A stretch of 64,000 nucleotides of DNA from an uncultured Hyphomonas sp. (GTDB taxonomy: Bacteria; Pseudomonadota; Alphaproteobacteria; Caulobacterales; Hyphomonadaceae): contig NZ_OY787456.1 in the NCBI RefSeq assembly GCF_963678875.1, positions 930,001-994,000 of the forward strand, written 5' to 3'. The notes beneath the pieces were generated by a model. That model was not told the DNA's origin. It did no database searches and saw only the letters and a list, made by a program, of their open reading frames with translations. The first letter of the stretch is position 1. Each line of letters begins with the position of its first letter. The position numbers were made by a program, and so were the translations under genes. Below, piece after piece: positions 41,987 to 51,118 of this stretch.

Positions 41987-42573
41987 TCCCAGCCGCGCTG
42001 ATGGAAGCACTGCACCAGCGCTATGATGAGCCGCAGCGCCACTATCACACATGGGCGCATGTTGAGGCGCTGCTCGGTCATTACCGCCGCTGGGTGCGAT
42101 ACCTGAACCGGCCGGGCCCGGTCTTGTGGGCGCTTTACTGGCACGATGCGGTCTACGACCAGAAAGCCAGGGACAATGAGGAACAGAGTGCGCAATTGCT
42201 GGAGCGCGAAGCGGCAGGCCACCTCTCTCCCCATGACATAGAGTTCGCTGCCGCCATCATCCGGGCCACGGCCACCCACACCGTGCCGGATGGCCTGCCC
42301 GCACACGATGCGGAAGATCTGGCCCTGTTCTTGGACATGGACCTGTCGATCCTCGGTGCGCCCGAGCCCGTCTATGATCAGTATGAGCGGGATATCCGGG
42401 CCGAATATGCGTTTGTGCCGATCGATGCCTACCGGGCTGGCCGGGGCGCGATCCTGACGGAATTCCTCTCCCGCCCGCGGCTTTACTTCACCGACATCGC
42501 CCATGCAGAATGGGACGCGGCAGCGCGCTCGAATCTGGCGCGCGCCGTGCGGGTGTTGGAGCAGGGGTCATGA
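41983..42573 (+). CDS. HD-superfamily phosphohydrolase-like protein
   Basis: A 196-residue predicted metal-dependent hydrolase. The pattern is HYHTWAHVEALL (two His), ALYWHDAVYDQKARDNEE (HD) and a late LFLDMDLSILG (Asp), which fits the small HD family often called 'predicted metal-dependent HD superfamily phosphohydrolase'. The TTG start overlaps the dihydroorotase TGA; an ATG six codons later is an alternative. Its TGA overlaps the ATG of the channel gene (ATGA). Substrate unknown. Confidence 0.82.
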   Translation: MIPAALMEALHQRYDEPQRHYHTWAHVEALLGHYRRWVRYLNRPGPVLWALYWHDAVYDQKARDNEEQSAQLLEREAAGHLSPHDIEFAAAIIRATATHTVPDGLPAHDAEDLALFLDMDLSILGAPEPVYDQYERDIRAEYAFVPIDAYRAGRGAILTEFLSRPRLYFTDIAHAEWDAAARSNLARAVRVLEQGS

Positions 42574-43355
42574 AGCATGAACGCAAAGGGCTGAACCGGG
42601 CCCTTTTCTGGCTGTACGAAGGCCATGGCCCGTGGCCGTTCCGGTTCCGCTGGCTGATGCTGACCTTCGATTTCGTGACGATCGGCTACTTCCTGTGGGC
42701 ACCGTTCGAACAGCGCGGCTATCATCATGTCCTGCTGGACTATGTCATCGGCGTGATCATCGCGTTCGATTACGTCGCACGGTTCTACATTTCCCGGCAC
42801 AAGTTCAACTTCTTCTTCCGGCCGGTGAACCTGGCTGACCTTATCGTCGTGATCACGATGCTGGCGCCATTGCTGGTGTCGAACTTTGCGTTCCTCAGGG
42901 TCCTCAGGGCGATGCGGGCCATCCGCGCGTTCACCTTCGTGCGGCGGGTGAAGATCCTGACGCCGTTCTTCCAGAGGCATGAGCAGGTGATCGACAAGGT
43001 CACCAACCTGATCGTGTTCGTCTTCATCATGTCGGCGCTGGTCTATGCCACGCAGGTGGGCCTCAACCCCAGTATCCATTCCTATCTGGACGCGCTCTAT
43101 TTCACGGTCACCAGCCTGACGACGACAGGCTATGGCGATGTGCTGATGATCGGCCGCTGGGGGCGCATCCTGTCGATCCTGATCATGGTGCTGGGCCTGA
43201 CCCTGTTCCTGCAGCTGCTGAAGGCGATCATCGAGCCGAACGACAAGGTGGAATACGAGTGCCCCGAATGCGGCCTCATGATGCACGATCCGGATGCCGT
43301 CCATTGCAAGCATTGCGGCCATGTGGTCCACATTCCGACACGCGGCGTCGTCTGA
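42570..43355 (+). CDS. Voltage-sensor-type potassium channel with C-terminal zinc ribbon
   Basis: A 261-residue membrane protein with a six-helix ion-channel layout. Helix S4 carries regularly spaced arginines, Arg110, 113, 116 and 119 in FLRVLRAMRAIRAF, then FVRRVK, as in voltage sensors. The pore loop has the K+ selectivity filter TTTGYGD (184-190). After the last helix is a short linker and a zinc ribbon CPECG...CKHCG (Cys231, 234, 246, 249). A cytoplasmic zinc ribbon is not usual for bacterial Kv channels and could gate or tether the tetramer. The ATG overlaps the HD stop codon. The frame opens further upstream only within the HD gene. Confidence 0.87.
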   Translation: MKHERKGLNRALFWLYEGHGPWPFRFRWLMLTFDFVTIGYFLWAPFEQRGYHHVLLDYVIGVIIAFDYVARFYISRHKFNFFFRPVNLADLIVVITMLAPLLVSNFAFLRVLRAMRAIRAFTFVRRVKILTPFFQRHEQVIDKVTNLIVFVFIMSALVYATQVGLNPSIHSYLDALYFTVTSLTTTGYGDVLMIGRWGRILSILIMVLGLTLFLQLLKAIIEPNDKVEYECPECGLMMHDPDAVHCKHCGHVVHIPTRGVV

Positions 43356-43389
43356 GCCGGAACAGCAATAATTCAGGGAGAGCCACAAA

Positions 43390-45258
43390 GTGGCCGACAC
43401 AGCAGATATTCCATTCCGCGAAGTGCCTTACCTTCCGCTGAAGCTGAACGTGAAGCGCCGGGATGACGGCACGATCTATCTCGACAATGGCAACCCGCTG
43501 AAGACCTGCCCGCCGCACATGCTGGCACCGCTGGTAAAGTGGGCCAAGGAAAGACCTGATACGGTCTGGCTGGCAGAGCGGCCGCAGGATGGCAGCGATG
43601 GCTGGCGGGAAGTGACCTATGCGCAGGGGCTCGCCGCGGTGAAGCGGCTCGCGCAGGGCTTCCTTGATGCAGGAGGCGGCCCGGATGCGCCGCTCATGAT
43701 CCTGTCGGCCAATGCCGTGGACAATGCGCTGATCAAATATGCTGCACTGTGGGCAGGCAGTCCGGTTGTTCCGGTGACGCCGGCCTATGCCCTCCTGTCG
43801 GAAGACCTCGGGCGCCTGAAATATATCGATCATCTGATCGAGCCGAAATTCATCTATGTCGAGGATGGCGCAGCCTATCAGCGCGGGCTGGATGGTCTGG
43901 GCATGGACGGCCGCCTGGTGATCCATGGCGGTGAGGCGCCGGAACGGTGTGACGCCGTCCGGATCGAACAGTTCGGCCGTGCACCGGGCCCGGAAACGGA
44001 TGCGGCCTATGACCGGCTGACGCCCGATACGGTCGCGAGTTTCATGATGACCTCGGGATCAACCGGTGAGCCGAAAGCGGTCATCAATCTGCATTCCATG
44101 GTCGCCAGTAATGTCCGTATGATCCGGTCTGTCTGGGACGAGGAACGCCTCGACGAGATCACCGGCGGCCCGCAGGTCATGTGCAACTTCCTGCCTTGGA
44201 GCCACACCTATGGCGCCCATTCCATCATGCACAACATGCTGGACTGGGGCGGCACGCTCTATATCGACGAGGGCGCCCCGACGCCTGCACGCCTGCCGGC
44301 CATGATCCGTAACCTGAAGGATGTACCGACGACTCAGCATACGACCGTTCCAGCTGCCTGGGCGGCGCTGGCGACGGAACTTGAGCGCGACCAGGAGCTG
44401 GCGGATGCCTTCTTCTCCCGCATCGTCTCCATGGCTTATGGCGGCGCCGCGATGGGGCAGGACATCTATGAGCGCATCCAGGCCGTCGCTGTGCGCACGA
44501 CCGGTGAGCGCATTTCGCTCTCTGCTGGCTATGGCGCCACCGAAACCGCACCCACGGCATCAAACGTACACTGGCCGAATGACCGGATGGGCCTGATTGG
44601 CCTGCCGCTGCCGGGTAACACGTTCAAGATGGTCCCGAACGGCGAGAAGATGGAACTGCGCGTCAAGGGCGTGAACATCACCCCCGGCTATTACCGCAAT
44701 CCGGAAAAGACCGCCGAGGCCTTCGACGAAGAAGGCTTCTACAAGCTCGGCGATGCGGTGAAATTCGTTGATCCGGACAATCCCGAACGCGGGCTCGCTT
44801 TCGACGGACGCACGGCGGAGGAGTTCAAGCTTTCCAACGGCACCTGGGTGTCGGCAGGGACGGTCCGCGTACAGGCCGTGGCCGCGGCAGGTGGAGCCTT
44901 GTCCGACGCTGTTGTCTGCGGCCTGAACCAGGCAGACATCACCTTGCTGGGCTTCCTCAACGAAGCCTGGTGCCAGCGTCTGGTCGGCGAAGCGCTGCCG
45001 ATGGAGGAACTGGCCCGCCATCCGAAGGTAATGGAACAGGTGAAGCTCGGCTTGCAGGACCATAACCGCCATCACCCGAACCCGGCCGCGCGCATCGCGC
45101 GTATCCTGCTCCAGCCGGTCCCGCCGCGCGCCGACGCCGGTGAGATCACCGAGAAGGGCTACATCAACCAGTCCCGCACGCAGGATTTGCGCAACGCCGA
45201 TATCGAGAAGCTTTATGCCGCAGCGCCCGTCCCGGATATCATAGACCTCAAACGTTGA
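43390..45258 (+). CDS. AMP-dependent acyl-CoA synthetase (feruloyl-CoA synthase-like)
   Basis: A 622-residue adenylate-forming enzyme. The P-loop-like motif is MMTSGSTGEPKAV, with the later YGATETAP and an A8-type GDAVKFVD segment. The segment LSNGTWVSAGTVR and NQSRTQDLRNADIEKLYA are like those in feruloyl-CoA synthases that activate hydroxycinnamates. The start is GTG with GGGAGAG before it. It sits 34 bases after the channel gene. No aromatic-ring or enoyl-hydratase gene is adjacent, so feruloyl is only the nearest name; another carboxylic acid is possible. The following ThDP enzyme may use or make its product. Confidence 0.83.
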   Translation: MADTADIPFREVPYLPLKLNVKRRDDGTIYLDNGNPLKTCPPHMLAPLVKWAKERPDTVWLAERPQDGSDGWREVTYAQGLAAVKRLAQGFLDAGGGPDAPLMILSANAVDNALIKYAALWAGSPVVPVTPAYALLSEDLGRLKYIDHLIEPKFIYVEDGAAYQRGLDGLGMDGRLVIHGGEAPERCDAVRIEQFGRAPGPETDAAYDRLTPDTVASFMMTSGSTGEPKAVINLHSMVASNVRMIRSVWDEERLDEITGGPQVMCNFLPWSHTYGAHSIMHNMLDWGGTLYIDEGAPTPARLPAMIRNLKDVPTTQHTTVPAAWAALATELERDQELADAFFSRIVSMAYGGAAMGQDIYERIQAVAVRTTGERISLSAGYGATETAPTASNVHWPNDRMGLIGLPLPGNTFKMVPNGEKMELRVKGVNITPGYYRNPEKTAEAFDEEGFYKLGDAVKFVDPDNPERGLAFDGRTAEEFKLSNGTWVSAGTVRVQAVAAAGGALSDAVVCGLNQADITLLGFLNEAWCQRLVGEALPMEELARHPKVMEQVKLGLQDHNRHHPNPAARIARILLQPVPPRADAGEITEKGYINQSRTQDLRNADIEKLYAAAPVPDIIDLKR

Positions 45259-45313
45259 TCCCGGGCGCCGACGGGCTAAACACGGGCAGCAGAGACGACA
45301 GGAAGGAAACACC

Positions 45314-46885
45314 ATGGCCGACACACAGGTTCAAACTATGACCGGGGCCGAAGCGCTCGTTTCCACGCTGGCGGATCATGGCGTCACCGCCTGTTTCGCC
45401 AATCCCGGTACGTCCGAGATGCACCTTGTCACCGCGCTGGATCACGAGCCGCGGATCAAGTCGGTGCTCTGCCTGTTCGAAGGCGTTGCGACTGGCGCGG
45501 CAGATGGCCATGCCCGCGTCACCGGCAACCCCGCGATGACGCTGCTGCACCTTGGTGCCGGCTACATGAATGGCGGCGCGAACATCCACAACGCCAAGCG
45601 CGCCTGGACGCCGATGATCAATGTCATCGGCGATCATGCCGTGCCGCACCTGCGCTATGATGCGCCGCTGACGTCAAACATCCTTGGTCTTGCCGGTCCG
45701 AACTCGAACTGGATTAAATCCGCTGACAACGTGGGCGACGCCGGAGAACTTGCGGCCGAGGCATGGGAAGCGAGCTTCGGCCCTGTGCCCGGCCCGGTCA
45801 GCCTGCTGCTGCCGGCGGACACGGCGTGGAACGAAGGCGGCAAGCCGGGCAAGGCCCGCGCGCGTCCATTCCTGCGCAAGCCGGATGCAGCCCGCATTGA
45901 GGACGCTGCCCGGAAACTGAAAGATGCGAAGAAGCCGGTGATCCTCATAAACGGCACGGCTTTGACGAAGGAAGGCCTCGCTCAGGGCGCGCGCCTGAAA
46001 GCGGCGGGCCTGCGCGTCATGACCGACACGTTCTTTCCGCGTCAGGCGCGCGGCGCCGGCACCTTCATTCCTGATCGCATGCAGTATTTCGCCGAAGGCG
46101 CCATCGCTGATCTCGAAGGCGCAGACCTGATGCTCGTTGCGGGCACGCAGGTGCCGGTCGCCTTCTTCTCCTATCCGGGCAAACCGTCTGTGCTCGTTCC
46201 GGAAGGCTGCGAGCCTTACATCATTGGCGGCCCGGAAACGGACAGCGCTGCGATCCTTGGCGCGCTGGCGGATGCCATCGGCGCGAAAGATTCGGCTGCG
46301 TTCGCCGAACTGGACATCCCGGGCCAACCGACAGGTGATCTGAACGCGATGACAGTGGGCATGGCGCTCGCACGGCACATGCCGGAAGGCACCTTCGTCT
46401 CCGATGATGGCGTCTCCAATGGCCTGCCATGTTTCCTGATGACCCAGCGCGCCCAGCCGCATGACTGGATGATGCTGACAGGCGGCGCCATCGGACAGGG
46501 CATGCCGCTCGCGCTTGGTGCTGCGGTTGCCGCGCCGGACCGGAAAGTGCTCTGCATCTTAGGCGACGGCGCCGGCATGTATACGAACCAGGCGCTGTGG
46601 AGCATGGCGCGCGAGAATGCGAACGTGGTCAACGTCGTATTCGTGAACCATTCCTACCGTATCCTGAATATCGAGCTGGCCCGCACCGGCGCCGGCAATC
46701 CGGGGCCGACGGCGAAGTCGATGCTGGAACTTGGCGAGCCGGAAATCGACTGGGTCAAACTGGCCGAGGCGCAGGGCGTCGAGGCGCAGGATGCCTTCAC
46801 GGCAGAAGAGTTCGACGTGGCCCTCGAGCGCGCTTTCGCCGCCGATGGCCCGCAGCTGATCGCCGCCCACGTCCCGGCGCGGTAA
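45314..46885 (+). CDS. Thiamine-diphosphate enzyme (acetolactate synthase large subunit-like)
   Basis: A 523-residue ThDP enzyme. The catalytic Glu of the N-terminal domain is in LCLFEGVATGAADGHAR; the C-terminal ThDP/Mg motif is GDGAGMYTNQALWSMARENA ending with VVFVNHSYRILNIE (GDG-x-N pattern). The order fits the benzoylformate decarboxylase/acetolactate synthase group. No small ALS subunit is nearby, so it is likely not biosynthetic ilvB but a 2-ketoacid decarboxylase or lyase. It begins 55 bases after the acyl-CoA synthetase, which suggests a shared pathway. Confidence 0.85.
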   Translation: MADTQVQTMTGAEALVSTLADHGVTACFANPGTSEMHLVTALDHEPRIKSVLCLFEGVATGAADGHARVTGNPAMTLLHLGAGYMNGGANIHNAKRAWTPMINVIGDHAVPHLRYDAPLTSNILGLAGPNSNWIKSADNVGDAGELAAEAWEASFGPVPGPVSLLLPADTAWNEGGKPGKARARPFLRKPDAARIEDAARKLKDAKKPVILINGTALTKEGLAQGARLKAAGLRVMTDTFFPRQARGAGTFIPDRMQYFAEGAIADLEGADLMLVAGTQVPVAFFSYPGKPSVLVPEGCEPYIIGGPETDSAAILGALADAIGAKDSAAFAELDIPGQPTGDLNAMTVGMALARHMPEGTFVSDDGVSNGLPCFLMTQRAQPHDWMMLTGGAIGQGMPLALGAAVAAPDRKVLCILGDGAGMYTNQALWSMARENANVVNVVFVNHSYRILNIELARTGAGNPGPTAKSMLELGEPEIDWVKLAEAQGVEAQDAFTAEEFDVALERAFAADGPQLIAAHVPAR

Positions 46886-46890
46886 GCGGA

Positions 46891-48912
46891 CTACTGCTTC
46901 CCGCGTTCCAGGTCTTCCTGGATCTTGATCTCTTCCGGCTTGCCCGACAGGCGCGAGCGATAGACCTGCGTGTTTTCCAGAATTCGCTGGACGTAGTTGC
47001 GGGTCTCGCTGAACGGGATGAATTCCACCCAGTCGATCGGGTCCACCTGTCCGGTGCGCGGATCACCATAGTCGGAGATCCATCGCGACGGACGGGTCGG
47101 TCCGGCATTATAGGCGGCCGCTGTCATGATGTAGCTGCCATTGAAGCGGTTCAGCAGGTAGTCGAGATGCTGGCCGCCCAGCGTCATGTTGTAGCCCGGG
47201 TCATCCGTCAGCCAGGACTGGCGATAGGGCAGGCCGCTCATCCGCGCTTCGCGTGACGCGGTGGACGGCATGAACTGCATCAGGCCACGTGCGCCGACGT
47301 ACGAGATTGCGTTCGGGTTCATTTCGCTTTCCTGGCGCGACAAGGCCAGCATCAGCGAACGCTCCACCTGCGGCTCCTTCAGCAGTGGGTAGGAGACAAC
47401 CGGGTAGGCGGCATCCGTGGCGACGACCCCCTTGGCGAGACCGGCCTTGGCGCCGCGTACGCCGATGTCCGGGACATGGTACTCGCTGGCGAGGTTCGAG
47501 AGCTGGATATAGTCCGCCTCGGTCTCCAGAAGGTCATCCAGATGGTAGGCGAAGGTGCGGAACAGTTGCGTTTCGCCCGTCTCGCCCAGCAGGCGCAGGG
47601 CCTTGACCATCGGGCGGGCTTCGAACGCGGCGACTTCTTCATCGGTCGGCTTGGCGGCCGGTTCGAAGAAGATCTGCCGGTCGCCGACGCGTTCGGCGGC
47701 GAGCTGGCCATAATAGGTGTATTTATGGTCAGCGGCGTCGAGATAGGCGAGCTGCGCGCGGGCCTTTTCACCCAGCGCATCTTCTGCTCGTCCCGTCCAG
47801 TACTGGCCGCGTGACAGGCTGATCGGCGTGGAGACGCCGTCGGACATGGTCTCGAAATGCTTGAGCGCCCGTTCCGGTTCGCCCTTCAGGCGCAGTGCGA
47901 TCCAGCCGGAGACCCATTCGGCTTCCGCAAAGTCTCCCCCTGACGTCATACCGTGTGGGGAGGCGAGCTGGTAGGCGCGGCTCCAGTTGCCGTCTTTCAG
48001 GTCGGTGCGCATCGCAATGGAGCGCTCTTTCCAGAGTTTCGACCGGCCCGCGGCGGGCACGTCCTTGCCGTCAATCTGGGTAAGAAGCGGTATCGCGCCT
48101 TCCTGGTTGCCATGCGTCCTGCGCCAGCGGGCGCGGTCGTACAGCAGGCCGGGATTGTCTTCCAGGCTCTTGGGAACAGCGTTGACCAGCGCATCGACAT
48201 TGCGTCCACGGCTGGCCAGAGCGATGCGGGCATCGACCAGCTTGCGATAGTCGGAACTCAGAAGCGATTTCAGGTTCGAGGCGGCAGTGCGCTGGTTGGT
48301 CCAGAGCAGGAACTCGACACGGGCCTGATGATCGGCCTGGGTCAGCTGGCTGCCGAACCTGGCGAGAACCTGCCGCTCCAGCGCGCGGTCCATGGAATTG
48401 TTGTGCCAGGCGTCGCGGACGGCCTCGATGGCTTCGTCCATCATGCCAACTTCGCGCATGGCATTGGCCAGCGCCACCTTGCCTTCGCCGGTACGCGGGC
48501 CGGATTTCTCCAGCCAGTCGATCCGGTCAGTCGCCGACAGACTGGAAAGCTCGATGATCTCTTCGGCACGGGCCCGCATGTTGCCGGCCTTCGGCCAGTC
48601 GTGCAGGCGGGTCAGGGTGTCGTTGACCTCATCGAAGCCCATGCCGGGAACGCCCTCGCTGGCACGTTTCCACATGATCAGGTCGCGTACCGCCGGGTCA
48701 GTGGCTTGCCCTTGCAGGCGGGCCACCTCTCTCCAGTCATACCGGTCTGCAGCGTCCAGCGCCTTGTGGAGGACCTCCGCGTTCCGGGAGTCCGTCGCGG
48801 TCGAGTAAAACGGCCGGTCCGGTTTCAGGCTGGGAGACTCCGGCAAACCGGCAGCTGCTGCACCGGATACGGCAACGGCGGCAAACAGGGAAAGCGCGAA
48901 GGGTCGGATCAT
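46891..48912 (-). CDS. slt: Soluble lytic murein transglycosylase
   Basis: A 673-residue periplasmic enzyme with a signal peptide (MIRPFALSLFAAVAVSGAAAA). A long alpha-helical U domain fills residues 40-480; the catalytic lytic domain follows with LALSRQESEMNPNAISYVGA (Glu of the ES motif), RGLMQFMPSTA and MTAAAYNAGP. It cuts the beta-1,4 bond of murein with formation of 1,6-anhydro-muramic acid. The frame is open further upstream but that would overlap the dapA leader; the ATG chosen gives a clean signal. It is divergent from dapA. Confidence 0.94.
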   Translation of the reverse strand: MIRPFALSLFAAVAVSGAAAAGLPESPSLKPDRPFYSTATDSRNAEVLHKALDAADRYDWREVARLQGQATDPAVRDLIMWKRASEGVPGMGFDEVNDTLTRLHDWPKAGNMRARAEEIIELSSLSATDRIDWLEKSGPRTGEGKVALANAMREVGMMDEAIEAVRDAWHNNSMDRALERQVLARFGSQLTQADHQARVEFLLWTNQRTAASNLKSLLSSDYRKLVDARIALASRGRNVDALVNAVPKSLEDNPGLLYDRARWRRTHGNQEGAIPLLTQIDGKDVPAAGRSKLWKERSIAMRTDLKDGNWSRAYQLASPHGMTSGGDFAEAEWVSGWIALRLKGEPERALKHFETMSDGVSTPISLSRGQYWTGRAEDALGEKARAQLAYLDAADHKYTYYGQLAAERVGDRQIFFEPAAKPTDEEVAAFEARPMVKALRLLGETGETQLFRTFAYHLDDLLETEADYIQLSNLASEYHVPDIGVRGAKAGLAKGVVATDAAYPVVSYPLLKEPQVERSLMLALSRQESEMNPNAISYVGARGLMQFMPSTASREARMSGLPYRQSWLTDDPGYNMTLGGQHLDYLLNRFNGSYIMTAAAYNAGPTRPSRWISDYGDPRTGQVDPIDWVEFIPFSETRNYVQRILENTQVYRSRLSGKPEEIKIQEDLERGKQ

Positions 48913-49016
48913 GTGAGTTGTCACCGGGTGTTTATTTCTTGGCCAAAGCGTGGGAAGGCAGTGGCGGATCATATATGGATCATTCCAAACAACACCTGAA
49001 TCGCGGCAAGAATACG

Positions 49017-49898
49017 ATGTTTCATGGCTCAATCCCAGCGCTGGTCACTCCTTTCAAGAACGGGGCCGTGGACAAGAAGGCGTTTGCCGAACTGGTGGAA
49101 CGCCAGATTGCCGGGGGATCAGCGGGGCTGGTGCCGGTCGGCACGACGGGCGAAACCTCGACCCTCAGCACCGACGAGCACAAGGACGTTGTCTCGCTTT
49201 GTGTAGAGGTTGCTGCAGGCCGCGTGCCTGTGATCGCGGGCGCAGGCTCCAACTCCACCGACGAGGCGATTGATCTTGTCGGCCATGCCAAGGCCGCTGG
49301 CGCCGACGCCGCGCTTGTCGTCGCCCCTTACTACAACAACCCCAATCAGGACGGACTGTACGCCCACTTCAAGGCGATCAATGACGCCGTCGCCATGCCT
49401 GTGGTGCTCTATAACGTGCCAGGACGGACCATAGTGGACTTGCAGCCTGCCACGGTGGCACAACTCGCGCGCCTGCCGAACATTGTCGGCATCAAGGACG
49501 CGACCGGTGACATGGAGCGTGTCTCGCAGCACGCCGCCCTGATCGGGGAAGGGGAACAATTCGTACAGCTTTCCGGGGACGACCCCTCGGCCCTCGGCCA
49601 CCTCGCCATGGGCGGGGCGGGCTGCATTTCGGTCACGGCCAATGTCATGCCGGAGGCTTGCGCTTCCATGCACAAGGCATTCGCCGCCGGGGATCTCGAA
49701 ACGGCCCAGACAATCGAGCGCCGCCTCATCGCGCTGCACAAGTCGATGTTCTGCTCGCCCTCGCCGGGGCCGGCGAAATACGTGCTGCACCGCCTTGGCC
49801 TGTGCGAGCCGGACGTGCGCCTGCCGCTGACCCCGCCGGATGCTGCCGCGCGCGAGCAGATCGATGCGGCCATGGCACTTGCCGGGCTTCATGCCTAA
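49017..49898 (+). CDS. dapA: 4-hydroxy-tetrahydrodipicolinate synthase
   Basis: A 293-residue aldolase of the lysine/diaminopimelate pathway. The Schiff-base lysine is in VGIKDATGDMERV, with YYNNPNQDGLYAHF and VLYNVPGRTIVD (catalytic Tyr) and the substrate-binding GTTGETSTLS. Length is standard. An open frame extends upstream but the ATG at MFHGSIPALVTPF is the usual DapA start. The Shine-Dalgarno is weak (GGCAAGAA). It leads dapA-smpB. Confidence 0.96.
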   Translation: MFHGSIPALVTPFKNGAVDKKAFAELVERQIAGGSAGLVPVGTTGETSTLSTDEHKDVVSLCVEVAAGRVPVIAGAGSNSTDEAIDLVGHAKAAGADAALVVAPYYNNPNQDGLYAHFKAINDAVAMPVVLYNVPGRTIVDLQPATVAQLARLPNIVGIKDATGDMERVSQHAALIGEGEQFVQLSGDDPSALGHLAMGGAGCISVTANVMPEACASMHKAFAAGDLETAQTIERRLIALHKSMFCSPSPGPAKYVLHRLGLCEPDVRLPLTPPDAAAREQIDAAMALAGLHA

Positions 49899-49907
49899 AT
49901 AGGGCCC

Positions 49908-50387
49908 ATGTCGAAGAATTCTCAAACCAAGGGCCGCTCCGACGGGATGATCGCGGAGAACCGCCGGTCCCGCCGCGACTATGAAGTGGAAGACACGCTC
50001 GAAGCCGGCATCATGCTGGTCGGCTCCGAGGTCAAATCCCTGCGCGAAGGCAAGGCCAATATCGCCGAGGCCTATGTCAGCCCCGAGGGCGGCGAGCTAT
50101 GGCTGATCAATTGCGAGATCCAGGCTTACAAGGGCGCCAACCGCTTCAACCACGAACCGCGCCGCAAGCGGAAACTGCTCGTCTCACGCCGGGAGCTGGC
50201 AAAGCTCTCGCAGGAAGTCGAACGGGCAGGGCGTACCATCGTGCCGCTGAAATTCTATTTCAACGACCGCGGCATCGCCAAACTCCTGATTGGCACCGCC
50301 ACGGGCCGCAAGAACTACGACAAACGGAACGTCGAAGCCAAACGCGACTGGGCACGCCAGAAAGCACGCATCCTGAAAGAGGGGTGA
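49908..50387 (+). CDS. smpB: SsrA-binding protein (trans-translation)
   Basis: A 159-residue RNA-binding protein that delivers tmRNA to stalled ribosomes. The family signature is ENRRSRRDYEVEDTLEAGI, then GSEVKSLREGKANIAEAYV, HEPRRKRKLLVSRREL and the basic end KNYDKRNVEAKRDWARQKAR. It lies 10 bases after dapA, a common alphaproteobacterial pairing. The tmRNA gene itself is not in this window. Confidence 0.97.
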   Translation: MSKNSQTKGRSDGMIAENRRSRRDYEVEDTLEAGIMLVGSEVKSLREGKANIAEAYVSPEGGELWLINCEIQAYKGANRFNHEPRRKRKLLVSRRELAKLSQEVERAGRTIVPLKFYFNDRGIAKLLIGTATGRKNYDKRNVEAKRDWARQKARILKEG

Positions 50388-50391
50388 GCGC

Positions 50392-51048
50392 CTACCCGAT
50401 CGCTTCCCGCGCCATCGCGAAGACGTCTTCGAACATCTCGGCTGTGAGCCGGCCGGTGTTCGTATTGTAGCGGGAACAGTGGTAGCTCGAGACCAGCAGA
50501 TAGTCCCGCCCGCCCGCGCTCACTTCATACCTTGTTCCGTGCCCGAACGGATGGTCCTTCAGCTTCAGGCCGAGCGCGCGCACGGTTGAGTCATGCGAAA
50601 TCTTGCCGAGGCAGAGCATGACTTTCAGTTTCGGCAGCGCCTCGATGCGAGAAAGCAGGAAGGGGCGGCAGGCATTGATCTCGGCGCCGACGGGCTTGTT
50701 CTCCGGTGGTACGCAGCGAACCGCATTGGTGATCATGGCGCCTGTCAGTTTCAGGCCGTCGTCGGGGCGCGCGGCGAACTTGCCTTTGGAGAAGCCGAAC
50801 TTGTCGATGGTCGCATAGAGCAGGTCGCCCGCCCAGTCGCCGGTGAAGGGGCGGCCCGTCCGGTTCGCCCCGGTCACCCCCGGCGCGAGGCCGATAATCA
50901 GGAGTTCCGCTGTCTCATCGCCAAAGCTCGGTACGGCGCCGTTGAACCAGGTTGGTTCCTTCAGCGCGACGGCCTCGCGGTACTCCACAAGGCGCGGACA
51001 CAGCGCGCAATCCTTCGGCGCTTCGGGCGGGTAGGTCGTCTTGCTCAT
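50392..51048 (-). CDS. Uracil-DNA glycosylase, family 5-like (UDGb)
   Basis: A 218-residue glycosylase. The motif-1 part is LLIIGLAPGVTGANRTGRPF then TGDWAGDLLYATIDKF, and the motif-2 part is SSYHCSRYNTNTGRLT. The ANRTGR...GD and YNTNTGR patterns match the type 5 (UDGb) group rather than family 1 or 4; the family-typical HPS is HCS here. Cysteines in DCALCPRLVEYR and TNAVRCVPPENK probably hold a [4Fe-4S] cluster. It removes uracil and other deaminated bases. The frame opens nine codons further up; the ATG at MSKTTYPPEAP was chosen. It is divergent from recQ. Confidence 0.87.
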   Translation of the reverse strand: MSKTTYPPEAPKDCALCPRLVEYREAVALKEPTWFNGAVPSFGDETAELLIIGLAPGVTGANRTGRPFTGDWAGDLLYATIDKFGFSKGKFAARPDDGLKLTGAMITNAVRCVPPENKPVGAEINACRPFLLSRIEALPKLKVMLCLGKISHDSTVRALGLKLKDHPFGHGTRYEVSAGGRDYLLVSSYHCSRYNTNTGRLTAEMFEDVFAMAREAIG

Positions 51049-51118
51049 CCGGCCTATCTGGCCTGATTCGCGCACCCGCCCACTTGCCCCGACTCACGGG
51101 GGGCGCCACAACTGCCGC

